A stretch of DNA of 5,499 bases from Komagataeibacter kakiaceti JCM 25156 (GCF_000613305.1 NZ_BAIO01000136.1:1-5499); one strand, 5' to 3'. Numbered from the stretch's first letter, positions 1-5,499 are shown. Numbers and translations are program-made. The notes: a model not told the origin generated them from the sequence alone.

Positions 1-744
1 CGCCAGCGCGGCGAACGGCCGGTCATTTATGTTTCCAACCATTCCACATGGCTTGACGTGCCGGTGCTGGGCACGGTGCTGCCGTCCAACTTCGTGGCCA
101 AGGGCGATATAGAGGGCTGGCCCATCATGGGGCTGGTGTCGCGTATCGGGCGGACGATATTCGTCAGCCGCCAGCGCAGCACCACGGGCCGTGAACGGGA
201 CGAGATGCTGCACCGGCTCATGGTGGAAGGTGACAACCTGATCCTGTTCCCCGAAGGTACCTCGTCGGACGGGTCGCGCGTGCTGCCCTTCCTGTCGGCC
301 TTTTTCGCCATCGCCAAGCCGCCGCGCCTGCCGCCGGGCAAGGAACCGGCCGAACTCCCCAGCGAGGCTGCCCTGATCGCCGCGAAACCGGGCATGACAC
401 CGCTGATCCAGCCGGTTTCGGTCGTTTACGACCAGCTTGAAGGGGTGCCGGTCAACCGTGCGCGGCGTCCGGTCTTCGCATGGTATGGCGACATGGAGCT
501 TGGCCCGCATGTGTGGCAGTTGCTCAAATGGCGGTCGATGCGCGCGACCGTGCTGCTGCACCCCCCGCTTGACCCGGCGGATTTTCCCAGCCGCAAGGCG
601 CTGGCGCAGGCGGCATGGCGCGCGGTTTCTGCCGGTGCGGCCGAGTTGCGCCAGAACATGCCCCAGCCCGAAAGCGAAAGCGCCTATGCCTGCCGCCCGC
701 TGGCCGGCATGTTGCCACAGGATCTTGAACGCCAGCGGGGCTGA
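1..744 (+). CDS. Lysophospholipid acyltransferase, PlsC family (5' end missing)
   Basis: The frame is open from the first base of the window to the TGA at 742-744, so 247 residues are visible and the start is upstream. The order of motifs is that of the glycerolipid acyltransferase (LPLAT/PlsC) family. Motif I is NHSTWLD (visible residues 13-19), giving the catalytic H(X)4D pair H14 and D19. A motif II-like IGRTIFVSR sits at 49-57, motif III FPEGTSSDG at 83-91, and a motif IV-like region TPLIQPVSVVYD begins at about 133. Family members transfer an acyl group from acyl-ACP or acyl-CoA to a lysolipid at the inner membrane; the N-terminal membrane segment usual in the family would lie outside the window. 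Substrate cannot be decided: 1-acylglycerol-3-phosphate (PlsC) and lyso-ornithine lipid (OlsA) are both possible, and acetic acid bacteria make ornithine lipids. A weak hairpin follows the stop, and nothing ties the gene functionally to the c-di-GMP genes downstream. Family assignment is firm; substrate is open. Confidence 0.9.
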   Translation, partial: RQRGERPVIYVSNHSTWLDVPVLGTVLPSNFVAKGDIEGWPIMGLVSRIGRTIFVSRQRSTTGRERDEMLHRLMVEGDNLILFPEGTSSDGSRVLPFLSAFFAIAKPPRLPPGKEPAELPSEAALIAAKPGMTPLIQPVSVVYDQLEGVPVNRARRPVFAWYGDMELGPHVWQLLKWRSMRATVLLHPPLDPADFPSRKALAQAAWRAVSAGAAELRQNMPQPESESAYACRPLAGMLPQDLERQRG

Positions 745-756
745 ACGGATCGTGAC

Positions 757-794
757 CCCGGCAGGCCATGTCGGGCGGGAATGTTCTTTCTCCT
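757..794 (+). terminator. Possible weak intrinsic terminator after the acyltransferase gene
   Basis: CCCGGCA (757-763) pairs with TGTCGGG (769-775) around the 5-base loop GGCCA. That gives seven pairs, one of them G-T, starting 13 bases after the acyltransferase stop. A T-rich but interrupted stretch (782-794, TGTTCTTTCTCCT) follows after a few bases. The stem is good, but the tail is neither a clean T-run nor directly adjacent, so this may be only a partial terminator. It suggests that the phosphodiesterase gene need not rely on acyltransferase transcription. Confidence 0.35.
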
Positions 795-961
795 GATGCG
801 GCACGCACAGCGCGGGCACAGGTCAACCATGCGTGTGACGCTTTGTTGCCGGGCCATGACAGGACTGACGTAATGTGGACTGGCGTGGTATGGGCTGCGG
901 ACCTGCCGGAGTCAGGTGGAGTAGTCTCATGTATGTGGTGCAGCAGTCGCGCCGATGTTCT

Positions 962-965
962 GGAG
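962..965 (+). promoter_or_regulatory. Ribosome binding site supporting the GTG start at 972
   Basis: GGAG lies six bases before the GTG at 972, a normal spacing. This favours GTG 972 over in-frame ATG codons at 768, 873 and 933. The ATG at 933 is the strongest competitor, because another GGAG (918-921) lies 11 bases before it. Confidence 0.5.
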
Positions 966-971
966 TTTACG

Positions 972-3194
972 GTGGATCAGCCGAAGATTAGCGCCGACGT
1001 CCTGCTTTCCGCGATGGAGCAGGCGATTGACCCCATGGTCGTGATTGATGAGCATAACAGCATCATCTTCTTTAATCCGGCAGCCGAGAAGATATGGGGT
1101 CTCCCACGCGAAAAGGTCATGGGGCAGAATGTGAACTGTCTCATCCCCGTACCGGATCGCGCGCAGCATAACGAGTTCATCGACCGGAACCGGGCAACGG
1201 GAATCGGCCGGATTGTCGGCACATCGCGTGAAGTCGAGTTCCAGCGCGCCAATGGCGAGCATGTCACGGGCGAGCTTTCCATCTCGCGCGTGCAACTGAC
1301 CGATACGAGCAAGATCTACTACATCGCCGTCATGAAGGACGTGACGGAGCAGAGCCGCCAGCGCAAGATTCTCATCCTCCAGAACGACGTGCTTCAGGCC
1401 CTCGCCTCCGACCAGACGCTTAAGGAAGTGGGCGACCTGCTGTGCCGCCGGGTGGACCGGTTCGTGCCCGATGGCATGGCCGCCCTCATGCTGATCGACC
1501 GTTCGCACCAGCTTCAGGTTCTCGCATCGCCCGGCATGCCCACCCGTTTCCGCACAGCGCTGGACAGCATTGTCATTACGGACGAACAGCTTGCCGAACT
1601 GGGGCAGGATCCGACCGGCAGCAACGCCGTCGTCTGGTCGAGCTACCAGTCCGTGGCCCGTTCGCTGGGGCTGGAGCGGTGCTGCTCGGCCACCATCATT
1701 TCACGCACCGGGCAGATGATGGGTATTTTCGCCATTTACATGCGCGGTGATGATACGGCGCGGGAATGGCCCGAGCGCGTGGTCTCGACCTGCGTGCCGT
1801 TCTGCGCGCTGGCGATCGAACAGAACGAGACGCGGCTGCATATCGCCAAGCTGTCCAATTTCGACCGGCTGACCGGGCTGCTCAACCGGACGTCGCTGCA
1901 TAACATCATCGACCGGCTGATCCTGCGTGGCGGTGACAGCCGGTTCTCGCTGTTCATGGTCGATATCGACCGTTTCCGTGACATCAACGATGCGCTTGGC
2001 CATGTGAACGCCGACCGTTTCCTGATCGAGATCGGGCGGCGCATCCGCTCGCAGGTGACGGATGACTGCATCGTCAGCCGTTCGGGGGGGGATGAGTTCA
2101 TCATCGTCATCCCCGACTGTTCGCACGAGAAGGCGGAACAGTTTGCCGAAGGGCTGATCAACACCATCGGCAAGCCCCTGCAGGTGGGGGAGAACACGCT
2201 CAGCATCTCGTGCTGCGTGGGGATATGCACCTTCCCCGAGAACGGCCCCGACAGCGAAACCCTGCTCAGCCTGGCCGATGTGGCGGCCCATCAGGCCAAG
2301 GAGGATGGCCGCGGCGTCTATCGCTTCGCGGGGCATGAGAAGAACCAGGTGGCGCAGGAGCGGCTCATGCTCGGCTCGGCGCTGCGGGATTCGCTGGCCA
2401 AGGGCCTGCTCAAGCTGCATTACCAGCCGCAGGTGGAAACCATGACCGGCGGGCTGTACGGGGTGGAGGCCCTGTCACGGTGGCATCATCCCAAGCTGGG
2501 CAACATCTATCCTTCCCGCTTCATCGCCGTGGCGGAGGAAACCGGGCAGATCGAGGCCATCGGCCGGTGGTCCCTGCAGGAAGCATGCCAGCAGATGGTG
2601 AAATGGGACAAGGCGGGCATGCATGTGCCGACCGTGTCGGTCAACCTGTCCGCCGTGCATTTCCGCAACCGCGCGCTGCCCGAATTCATTTCCAACCTGC
2701 TTGAACACCACGCCCTTACGCCCGACCGCCTGACGGTGGAAATTACGGAAAGCGTGATGATGGATGGCAGCGGTGACACGGAAGAGGTGCTGCACGCCAT
2801 CCGCAAGCTGGATGTCGGCCTGTCGATGGATGATTTCGGCACGGGCTATTCCTCGCTTTCACGTCTGACGCGCCTGCCGCTGAGCGAGATCAAGATCGAC
2901 CGCAGCTTCATCAATGATTTCGAGCATGACGCCAATGCGCAGGCCGTGACCATGGCCGTGATCGGGATTGGCAGCAGGCTGGGGCTGACGGTCGTGACCG
3001 AAGGGGTGGAGACGGTGCAGCAGCATCGGCTTTTGGAAAAATTGCATTGCGATGTTATGCAGGGTTATCTTTTCGCTAGGCCGCTTCCCCCGGCTGATCT
3101 GGAAAATTGGTTCCGGACCGGGCAGGAACGCGGCTCGTTCATTCTTCCTGTGGCAGGTGAGCCGGGCCCGGCGGGGGCTGGCGTACAGTCATAG
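972..3194 (+). CDS. pdeA: Cyclic di-GMP phosphodiesterase, PAS(haem)-GAF-GGDEF-EAL
   Basis: From GTG 972 the product has 740 residues, probably cytosolic, with no signal peptide or membrane segment seen. Domains in order: PAS about 10-125, GAF about 130-290, GGDEF about 295-460, EAL about 470-725. The PAS is FixL/DosP-like: H66 (in QHNEF) aligns with the haem ligand His of FixL and DosP, and R86 with their haem-pocket arginine. The distal position is T84, where DosP has Met, so a five-coordinate FixL-type haem is expected. The EAL domain has every expected metal and catalytic residue: E499 (EAL 499-501), N558, E593, D620-D621 (DDFGTGYSS), K641, D643, E677 (EGVET) and Q697. It should linearise c-di-GMP to pGpG. 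The GGDEF motif (372-376) is also intact, but the RxxD inhibitory site is lost (TDDC). The GGDEF domain may be a GTP-binding regulator or a second activity. Placement ahead of a dgc gene matches the A. xylinum cdg operons, where PDEA1 is a haem oxygen sensor. Which paralogue (pdeA1, 2 or 3) is undecided. Domain calls are secure; haem binding is inferred; the start is uncertain. Confidence 0.9.
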   Translation: MDQPKISADVLLSAMEQAIDPMVVIDEHNSIIFFNPAAEKIWGLPREKVMGQNVNCLIPVPDRAQHNEFIDRNRATGIGRIVGTSREVEFQRANGEHVTGELSISRVQLTDTSKIYYIAVMKDVTEQSRQRKILILQNDVLQALASDQTLKEVGDLLCRRVDRFVPDGMAALMLIDRSHQLQVLASPGMPTRFRTALDSIVITDEQLAELGQDPTGSNAVVWSSYQSVARSLGLERCCSATIISRTGQMMGIFAIYMRGDDTAREWPERVVSTCVPFCALAIEQNETRLHIAKLSNFDRLTGLLNRTSLHNIIDRLILRGGDSRFSLFMVDIDRFRDINDALGHVNADRFLIEIGRRIRSQVTDDCIVSRSGGDEFIIVIPDCSHEKAEQFAEGLINTIGKPLQVGENTLSISCCVGICTFPENGPDSETLLSLADVAAHQAKEDGRGVYRFAGHEKNQVAQERLMLGSALRDSLAKGLLKLHYQPQVETMTGGLYGVEALSRWHHPKLGNIYPSRFIAVAEETGQIEAIGRWSLQEACQQMVKWDKAGMHVPTVSVNLSAVHFRNRALPEFISNLLEHHALTPDRLTVEITESVMMDGSGDTEEVLHAIRKLDVGLSMDDFGTGYSSLSRLTRLPLSEIKIDRSFINDFEHDANAQAVTMAVIGIGSRLGLTVVTEGVETVQQHRLLEKLHCDVMQGYLFARPLPPADLENWFRTGQERGSFILPVAGEPGPAGAGVQS

Positions 3195-3249
3195 TCAAAC
3201 CGGGCCATGCGCAGGTAAAGGACGCCCCGGCGGCGGGTGGGATGCCGAT

Positions 3250-3263
3250 TTGATTTTAATGAA
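3250..3263 (+). promoter_or_regulatory. Candidate FNR/FixK-type operator upstream of dgc
   Basis: The sequence TTGAT-TTTA-ATGAA matches the FNR/FixK/NNR family consensus TTGAT-N4-ATCAA at 9 of 10 defined positions; the third base of the right half is G, not C. Its centre is 45.5 bases before the dgc ATG, in a stretch (3250-3289) with only 7 G or C in 40 bases inside otherwise GC-rich DNA. The link is plausible because the described A. xylinum cdg1 operon carries a FixK/AadR-like regulator gene. No regulator gene is in this window, and AT-rich DNA raises the chance of a random match. Confidence 0.4.
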
Positions 3264-3269
3264 GTATTC

Positions 3270-3275
3270 TATATT
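3270..3275 (+). promoter_or_regulatory. Possible -10 element of an internal dgc promoter
   Basis: TATATT stands in the AT-rich island 27 bases before the dgc ATG. The best -35-like hexamer, TTGATT at 3250-3255, is only 14 bases upstream, shorter than the usual 16-18, and coincides with the FNR-like site. If this promoter is real, a bound regulator would cover the -35 region, which would fit repression, or a promoter that needs an activator to work despite its poor spacing. Evidence is composition and position only. Confidence 0.25.
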
Positions 3276-3301
3276 GTTTATTGTAGTTTCCAGACGGGAA
3301 G

Positions 3302-5029
3302 ATGGCATTGCAACACGATGACCGGCTGCGGGCACTGACACGTCAGGATGCGGATTTCTGGGCTGATCTGGTCGATCATATCCTGATTGTTGCCATTACC
3401 GACAGCAGGGGGGTTATTACGTATGTAAATGACCGCTTTTGTGAGATCAGCCAGTATTCACGGCAGGAACTGATCGGTTCCACCCATCGTATCGTCAATT
3501 CCGGGTATCATGACGCGAATTTCTTTCGCGACATGTACCGCACGATCACGTCGGGCGAGCTGTGGCGGGGCAATATCTGCAACCGCGCCAAGGATGGCAC
3601 GCTGTACTGGGTGGCGACCACCATCATCCCCAAGGTCGATGCGGACGGCCAGATTCAGGGCTACGTGGCCAGCCGCTTCGAGATCACCGAACTCATGAAC
3701 ACCCGGGACCGCCTATGCGAACTGGCGGAAACGGATACGCTGACCGGCCTGCTCAATCGTGGCGGCTTCAATACCGCCCTGGCCGATGAGATCGCGCGCT
3801 GCCGCGAGCCGGGCACCGTGCAGCCCGCGCTGGTCATGTTCGATCTGGACGGTTTCAAGCAGATCAACGACGTGCATGGCCACCATGCGGGTGACACCGT
3901 GCTGCGCGCCATCGCCTCGCGCCTGATCGAGCTGACCCATCCCGATGATCCGGTCAGCCGGCTGGGGGGGGATGAGTTCGCGGTGATCCTGCACCGCACG
4001 CTGGAGGACATGACGCTTGAGCGCTACATGGACCGCCTTCAGGCCATTCTGGAACGCCCCATAGATATCGAGACGGTCACCGTCAGTGTCGCGGGCAGCA
4101 TCGGGGCCGTGCTGCTGGACGGGACCGATACGATGGAGGATGTGCAGAAAAACGCGGATATGGCCATGTACGCCGCCAAGCGCGCGGGCGGCAAGCAGTC
4201 GCAGATGTTCACGCAGGCCCTGCGTGAACGCGCGCAGGCCCGTGTCACCATCCTGAGCGAGGCGCGCTGTGGTGTCGAGCGCAACCAGTTCGAGGTGTAT
4301 TACCAGCCGGTCCTGAACTGCCGCAGCCTGCGGATCGACCAGGTCGAGGCCCTGCTGCGCTGGCACCACCCCGAACGCGGGCTGCTGGCGGCGGAAGATT
4401 TTTCCGATGTGTTCACCGATGCCGGGCTGGCGCAGGCCATGGGGCCGTGCATGATCGAAGCCTTCCAGCGTGACGCCGCCATCTGGAGCGACCATGGCCT
4501 GCCGCCACGCCAGTTGGCCATCAACCTGTCACGCATGGATCTGGTCCGTGACGACTACCGCCGTGAACTGGAAGACGCGCTGCGGCGCTATGGCATGTCA
4601 CCGGACAGTTTCGTTCTGGAAGTGACGGAAGCCATGCTGCATGGCCGCCGGGCGGATCAGGGCATCCGCCACCTGCGCGATCTGGCCCAGGCCGGGTTCC
4701 GCATCGCGCTGGATAATTTCGGCAAGGGGATGACGGTGCTGAGCCATCTGCGTGAGCTGCCCTTTTCCCAGATCAAGATCGACCAGTCGGTTGTGGAGAA
4801 CATCGTGGACGCCCCCGGCAGGTGCATGGTCCTGTCCAGCCTGATCGAGATGGGGCAGGGGCTGGGGATGGAAGTCACGGTGGAAGGGGTCGAAACCCGC
4901 GAGCAGTTCGATCTGGTCATGGCCATGGCGCCGGAGCGGATACAGGGATTCTTCATTTCCCCGGCCCTGTCGGCACGGGACATCCTGAATCTTCCGCAGC
5001 ATTTCGACCGGATCACGACCCATGGCTGA
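3302..5029 (+). CDS. dgc: Diguanylate cyclase, PAS(flavin)-GGDEF-degenerate EAL
   Basis: The 575-residue product has PAS about 20-130, GGDEF about 140-305 and EAL about 320-570, with no membrane segment. The PAS resembles NifL and Aer: the stretch from W88 through N94, R95 and K97 to W103 matches the Trp...NRxKD pattern of their FAD pockets. A. xylinum DGC2 carries FAD in this kind of PAS. The cyclase domain is canonical (DLDGFKQIND, then GGDEF at 222-226), so two GTP should be joined to c-di-GMP. The RxxD feedback site reads HPDD, its Arg lost, so classical product inhibition is unlikely. The EAL domain keeps E349, N408, E443, K492, D494, E528 and Q548, but loop 6 reads LDNFGKG instead of LDDFGTG: the second metal-binding Asp is N472. 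It is therefore probably catalytically dead. The gene follows the phosphodiesterase gene by 107 bases with no clear terminator, and overlaps the next gene by 8. GGGAAG abuts the ATG directly, closer than usual; TTG 3308 is a less likely alternative start. Paralogue number is undecided. Confidence 0.9.
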   Translation: MALQHDDRLRALTRQDADFWADLVDHILIVAITDSRGVITYVNDRFCEISQYSRQELIGSTHRIVNSGYHDANFFRDMYRTITSGELWRGNICNRAKDGTLYWVATTIIPKVDADGQIQGYVASRFEITELMNTRDRLCELAETDTLTGLLNRGGFNTALADEIARCREPGTVQPALVMFDLDGFKQINDVHGHHAGDTVLRAIASRLIELTHPDDPVSRLGGDEFAVILHRTLEDMTLERYMDRLQAILERPIDIETVTVSVAGSIGAVLLDGTDTMEDVQKNADMAMYAAKRAGGKQSQMFTQALRERAQARVTILSEARCGVERNQFEVYYQPVLNCRSLRIDQVEALLRWHHPERGLLAAEDFSDVFTDAGLAQAMGPCMIEAFQRDAAIWSDHGLPPRQLAINLSRMDLVRDDYRRELEDALRRYGMSPDSFVLEVTEAMLHGRRADQGIRHLRDLAQAGFRIALDNFGKGMTVLSHLRELPFSQIKIDQSVVENIVDAPGRCMVLSSLIEMGQGLGMEVTVEGVETREQFDLVMAMAPERIQGFFISPALSARDILNLPQHFDRITTHG

Positions 5030-5480
5030 ATCTTCCCGTACCGTCGCGGCCCGCATTGGTGACGACCTGCCGCGTATCGACGTGATCGGTCTGGCCAATA
5101 CGCGCCGCATCATGCATGCCGAACGCCATAATGACGGGACGCGCATGCCCATGTTCATTCCGGCGGCGTCCTGGGCGCGGCTGCTGGAACTGCACTGCAC
5201 GGGGGAAGGCGCGCCGGACCGCCCCCGCCTTGCGCCCTCGCGCGTGATGGAGGGGCTTGAGCGCGCGCTGGCCCGGATCATGACCGAGATCGCCCACCAT
5301 GAAGCCGGTCAGGATGAACCGCTGCGTCCGGCCTATGGCGTGACATCGGATCTGTTCGGCGCGGAAGGCCCGGTGGATATCCGCATGGTCGTGGACCGTA
5401 CGACGGGCGTGGCCTGCATGCTGGCGGCCCCCCCGGCCGATATGGCCACGCTGGGGCTGGAGGACGCGGCGCGGGGCTGA
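5022..5480 (+). CDS. Conserved-looking small protein of unknown function, coupled to dgc
   Basis: I do not recognise this 152-residue protein. Its ATG lies inside the last codons of dgc (8-base overlap, ATGGCTGA). No strong ribosome binding site precedes it (only GGA, nine bases upstream), so translation probably depends on ribosomes finishing dgc. No signal peptide, membrane segment or known motif is visible. The N-terminal third contains IDVIGLANTRRIMHAERH and an Arg/His-rich start. A predicted amphipathic helix covers about 76-96 (VMEGLERALARIMTEIAHH). A C-terminal portion alternates hydrophobic residues (VDIRMVVD, then VACMLAAP), suggesting a small alpha/beta fold. Only two Cys are present. 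Codon use and third-position GC resemble the neighbours, and the frame ends just before a terminator-like hairpin, both favouring a real gene. It could be a partner or effector of the c-di-GMP enzymes by position alone. It might correspond to the cdg1d-type flanking gene of A. xylinum, but I cannot confirm that. Confidence 0.75.
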   Translation: MAESSRTVAARIGDDLPRIDVIGLANTRRIMHAERHNDGTRMPMFIPAASWARLLELHCTGEGAPDRPRLAPSRVMEGLERALARIMTEIAHHEAGQDEPLRPAYGVTSDLFGAEGPVDIRMVVDRTTGVACMLAAPPADMATLGLEDAARG

Positions 5481-5499
5481 TGCCGCGGCGCCGTATTTT
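5467..5499 (+). terminator. Probable intrinsic terminator at the operon end
   Basis: CGGCGC (5467-5472) pairs with GCGCCG (5488-5493). Inside it GGC (5475-5477) pairs with GCC (5482-5484) around a TGAT loop, separated from the outer stem by a small internal loop. TATTTT follows at 5494-5499, where the window ends, so the T-run may be longer. The TGA of the 152-residue gene falls in the loop. Position and structure fit Rho-independent termination of the pdeA-dgc-small-gene unit. Confidence 0.55.

Larger units (their letters stand above)
745..971 (+). other. Intergenic region and 5' leader of the phosphodiesterase gene
   Basis: The 227 bases between the acyltransferase stop and the preferred GTG start hold the hairpin described separately and no convincing gene. 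The phosphodiesterase frame stays open back to an ATG at 768. The peptide it would add is rich in Trp and Cys, resembles no domain, and its first codon lies in the hairpin loop, so I read it as untranslated. A weak extended -10-like element is present: TGG then TATGGG at 886-894, with CTGACG at 865-870 spaced 18 bases upstream. It is too poor to call a promoter. A Shine-Dalgarno-like stretch at 914-921 precedes a 20-codon open frame (929-991) that overlaps the gene start; see findings. Confidence 0.5.

Noticed and set aside
1045..1058. TTGAT-GAGC-ATAAC, a second FNR-like site
   Set aside because: Only 3 of 5 bases fit in the right half and it lies inside the conserved PAS coding sequence (VIDEHN), so chance is the simpler explanation.
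927..1508. Long open frame on the minus strand within the phosphodiesterase gene
   Set aside because: It lies opposite conserved PAS and GAF coding sequence, has no recognisable domain, and is expected from the GC-rich codon pattern.
1701..2420. 239-codon minus-strand open frame
   Set aside because: Antisense to the GAF/GGDEF region with repetitive His/Arg/Asp-rich content typical of a shadow frame.
3161..3172. Perfect 12-base palindrome GCCGGGCCCGGC near the end of the phosphodiesterase gene
   Set aside because: It is inside the coding sequence, has no loop and no following T-run, and such palindromes are common in GC-rich DNA; not a terminator.
3195..3249. Terminator between the phosphodiesterase and cyclase genes
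   Set aside because: Only a 4-base stem (CCCG-GCGG-CGGG) was found and the T-rich stretch is not adjacent, so read-through is more likely.
3713..4495. 260-codon minus-strand open frame
   Set aside because: Antisense to the GGDEF/EAL domains of the cyclase, no domain or ribosome binding site seen.
4598..5281. 227-codon minus-strand open frame spanning dgc and the small gene
   Set aside because: Covers two plausible plus-strand genes on the opposite strand and shows no recognisable motif.
1..5499. Mobile elements, CRISPR arrays, tRNA or rRNA genes
   Set aside because: No transposase-like frame, terminal repeats, regularly spaced repeats or RNA-gene cores were seen; the whole window is ordinary coding sequence with short gaps.

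Overview
The window is GC-rich, single-strand-oriented alphaproteobacterial DNA. It most closely resembles a cellulose-producing acetic acid bacterium (Komagataeibacter/Gluconacetobacter, formerly Acetobacter xylinum). The main reason is a pdeA-like gene directly followed by a dgc-like gene. Their N-terminal sensor domains are FixL-like and NifL-like respectively, which is the arrangement described for the A. xylinum cdg operons. The species call is inference from architecture and remembered literature, not from a search.

Layout, all on the + strand. Positions 1-744 are the 3' part of a PlsC-family lysophospholipid acyltransferase whose start lies outside the window. Positions 745-971 are a gap with a possible weak terminator hairpin just after the acyltransferase and a poorly defined 5' region for the next gene. 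Positions 972-3194 encode a PAS-GAF-GGDEF-EAL protein with a complete EAL catalytic set and a FixL/DosP-type haem histidine. It is probably an oxygen-regulated c-di-GMP phosphodiesterase. Positions 3195-3301 are a 107-base gap containing a very AT-rich island with a near-consensus FNR/FixK-type half-site pair. Positions 3302-5029 encode a PAS-GGDEF-EAL protein with an intact GGDEF motif, a NifL/Aer-like (probably flavin-binding) PAS and a damaged EAL site. It is probably a redox-regulated diguanylate cyclase. Positions 5022-5480 encode a 152-residue protein I do not recognise; it overlaps the cyclase gene by 8 bases and is probably co-translated. A likely intrinsic terminator spans that gene's stop codon and ends at the window edge.

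Functionally the centre is a c-di-GMP make/break pair: one enzyme probably reads oxygen through haem, the other redox state through flavin. In A. xylinum such pairs set the c-di-GMP level that activates cellulose synthase. The described cdg1 operon has a FixK/AadR-type activator gene (cdg1a) flanking pdeA1. None is seen here, where an acyltransferase lies upstream, so this locus looks more like cdg2 or cdg3, or a variant. The least explained items are the downstream small protein, the FNR-like site inside the operon, and a 20-codon leader frame ahead of the phosphodiesterase gene.
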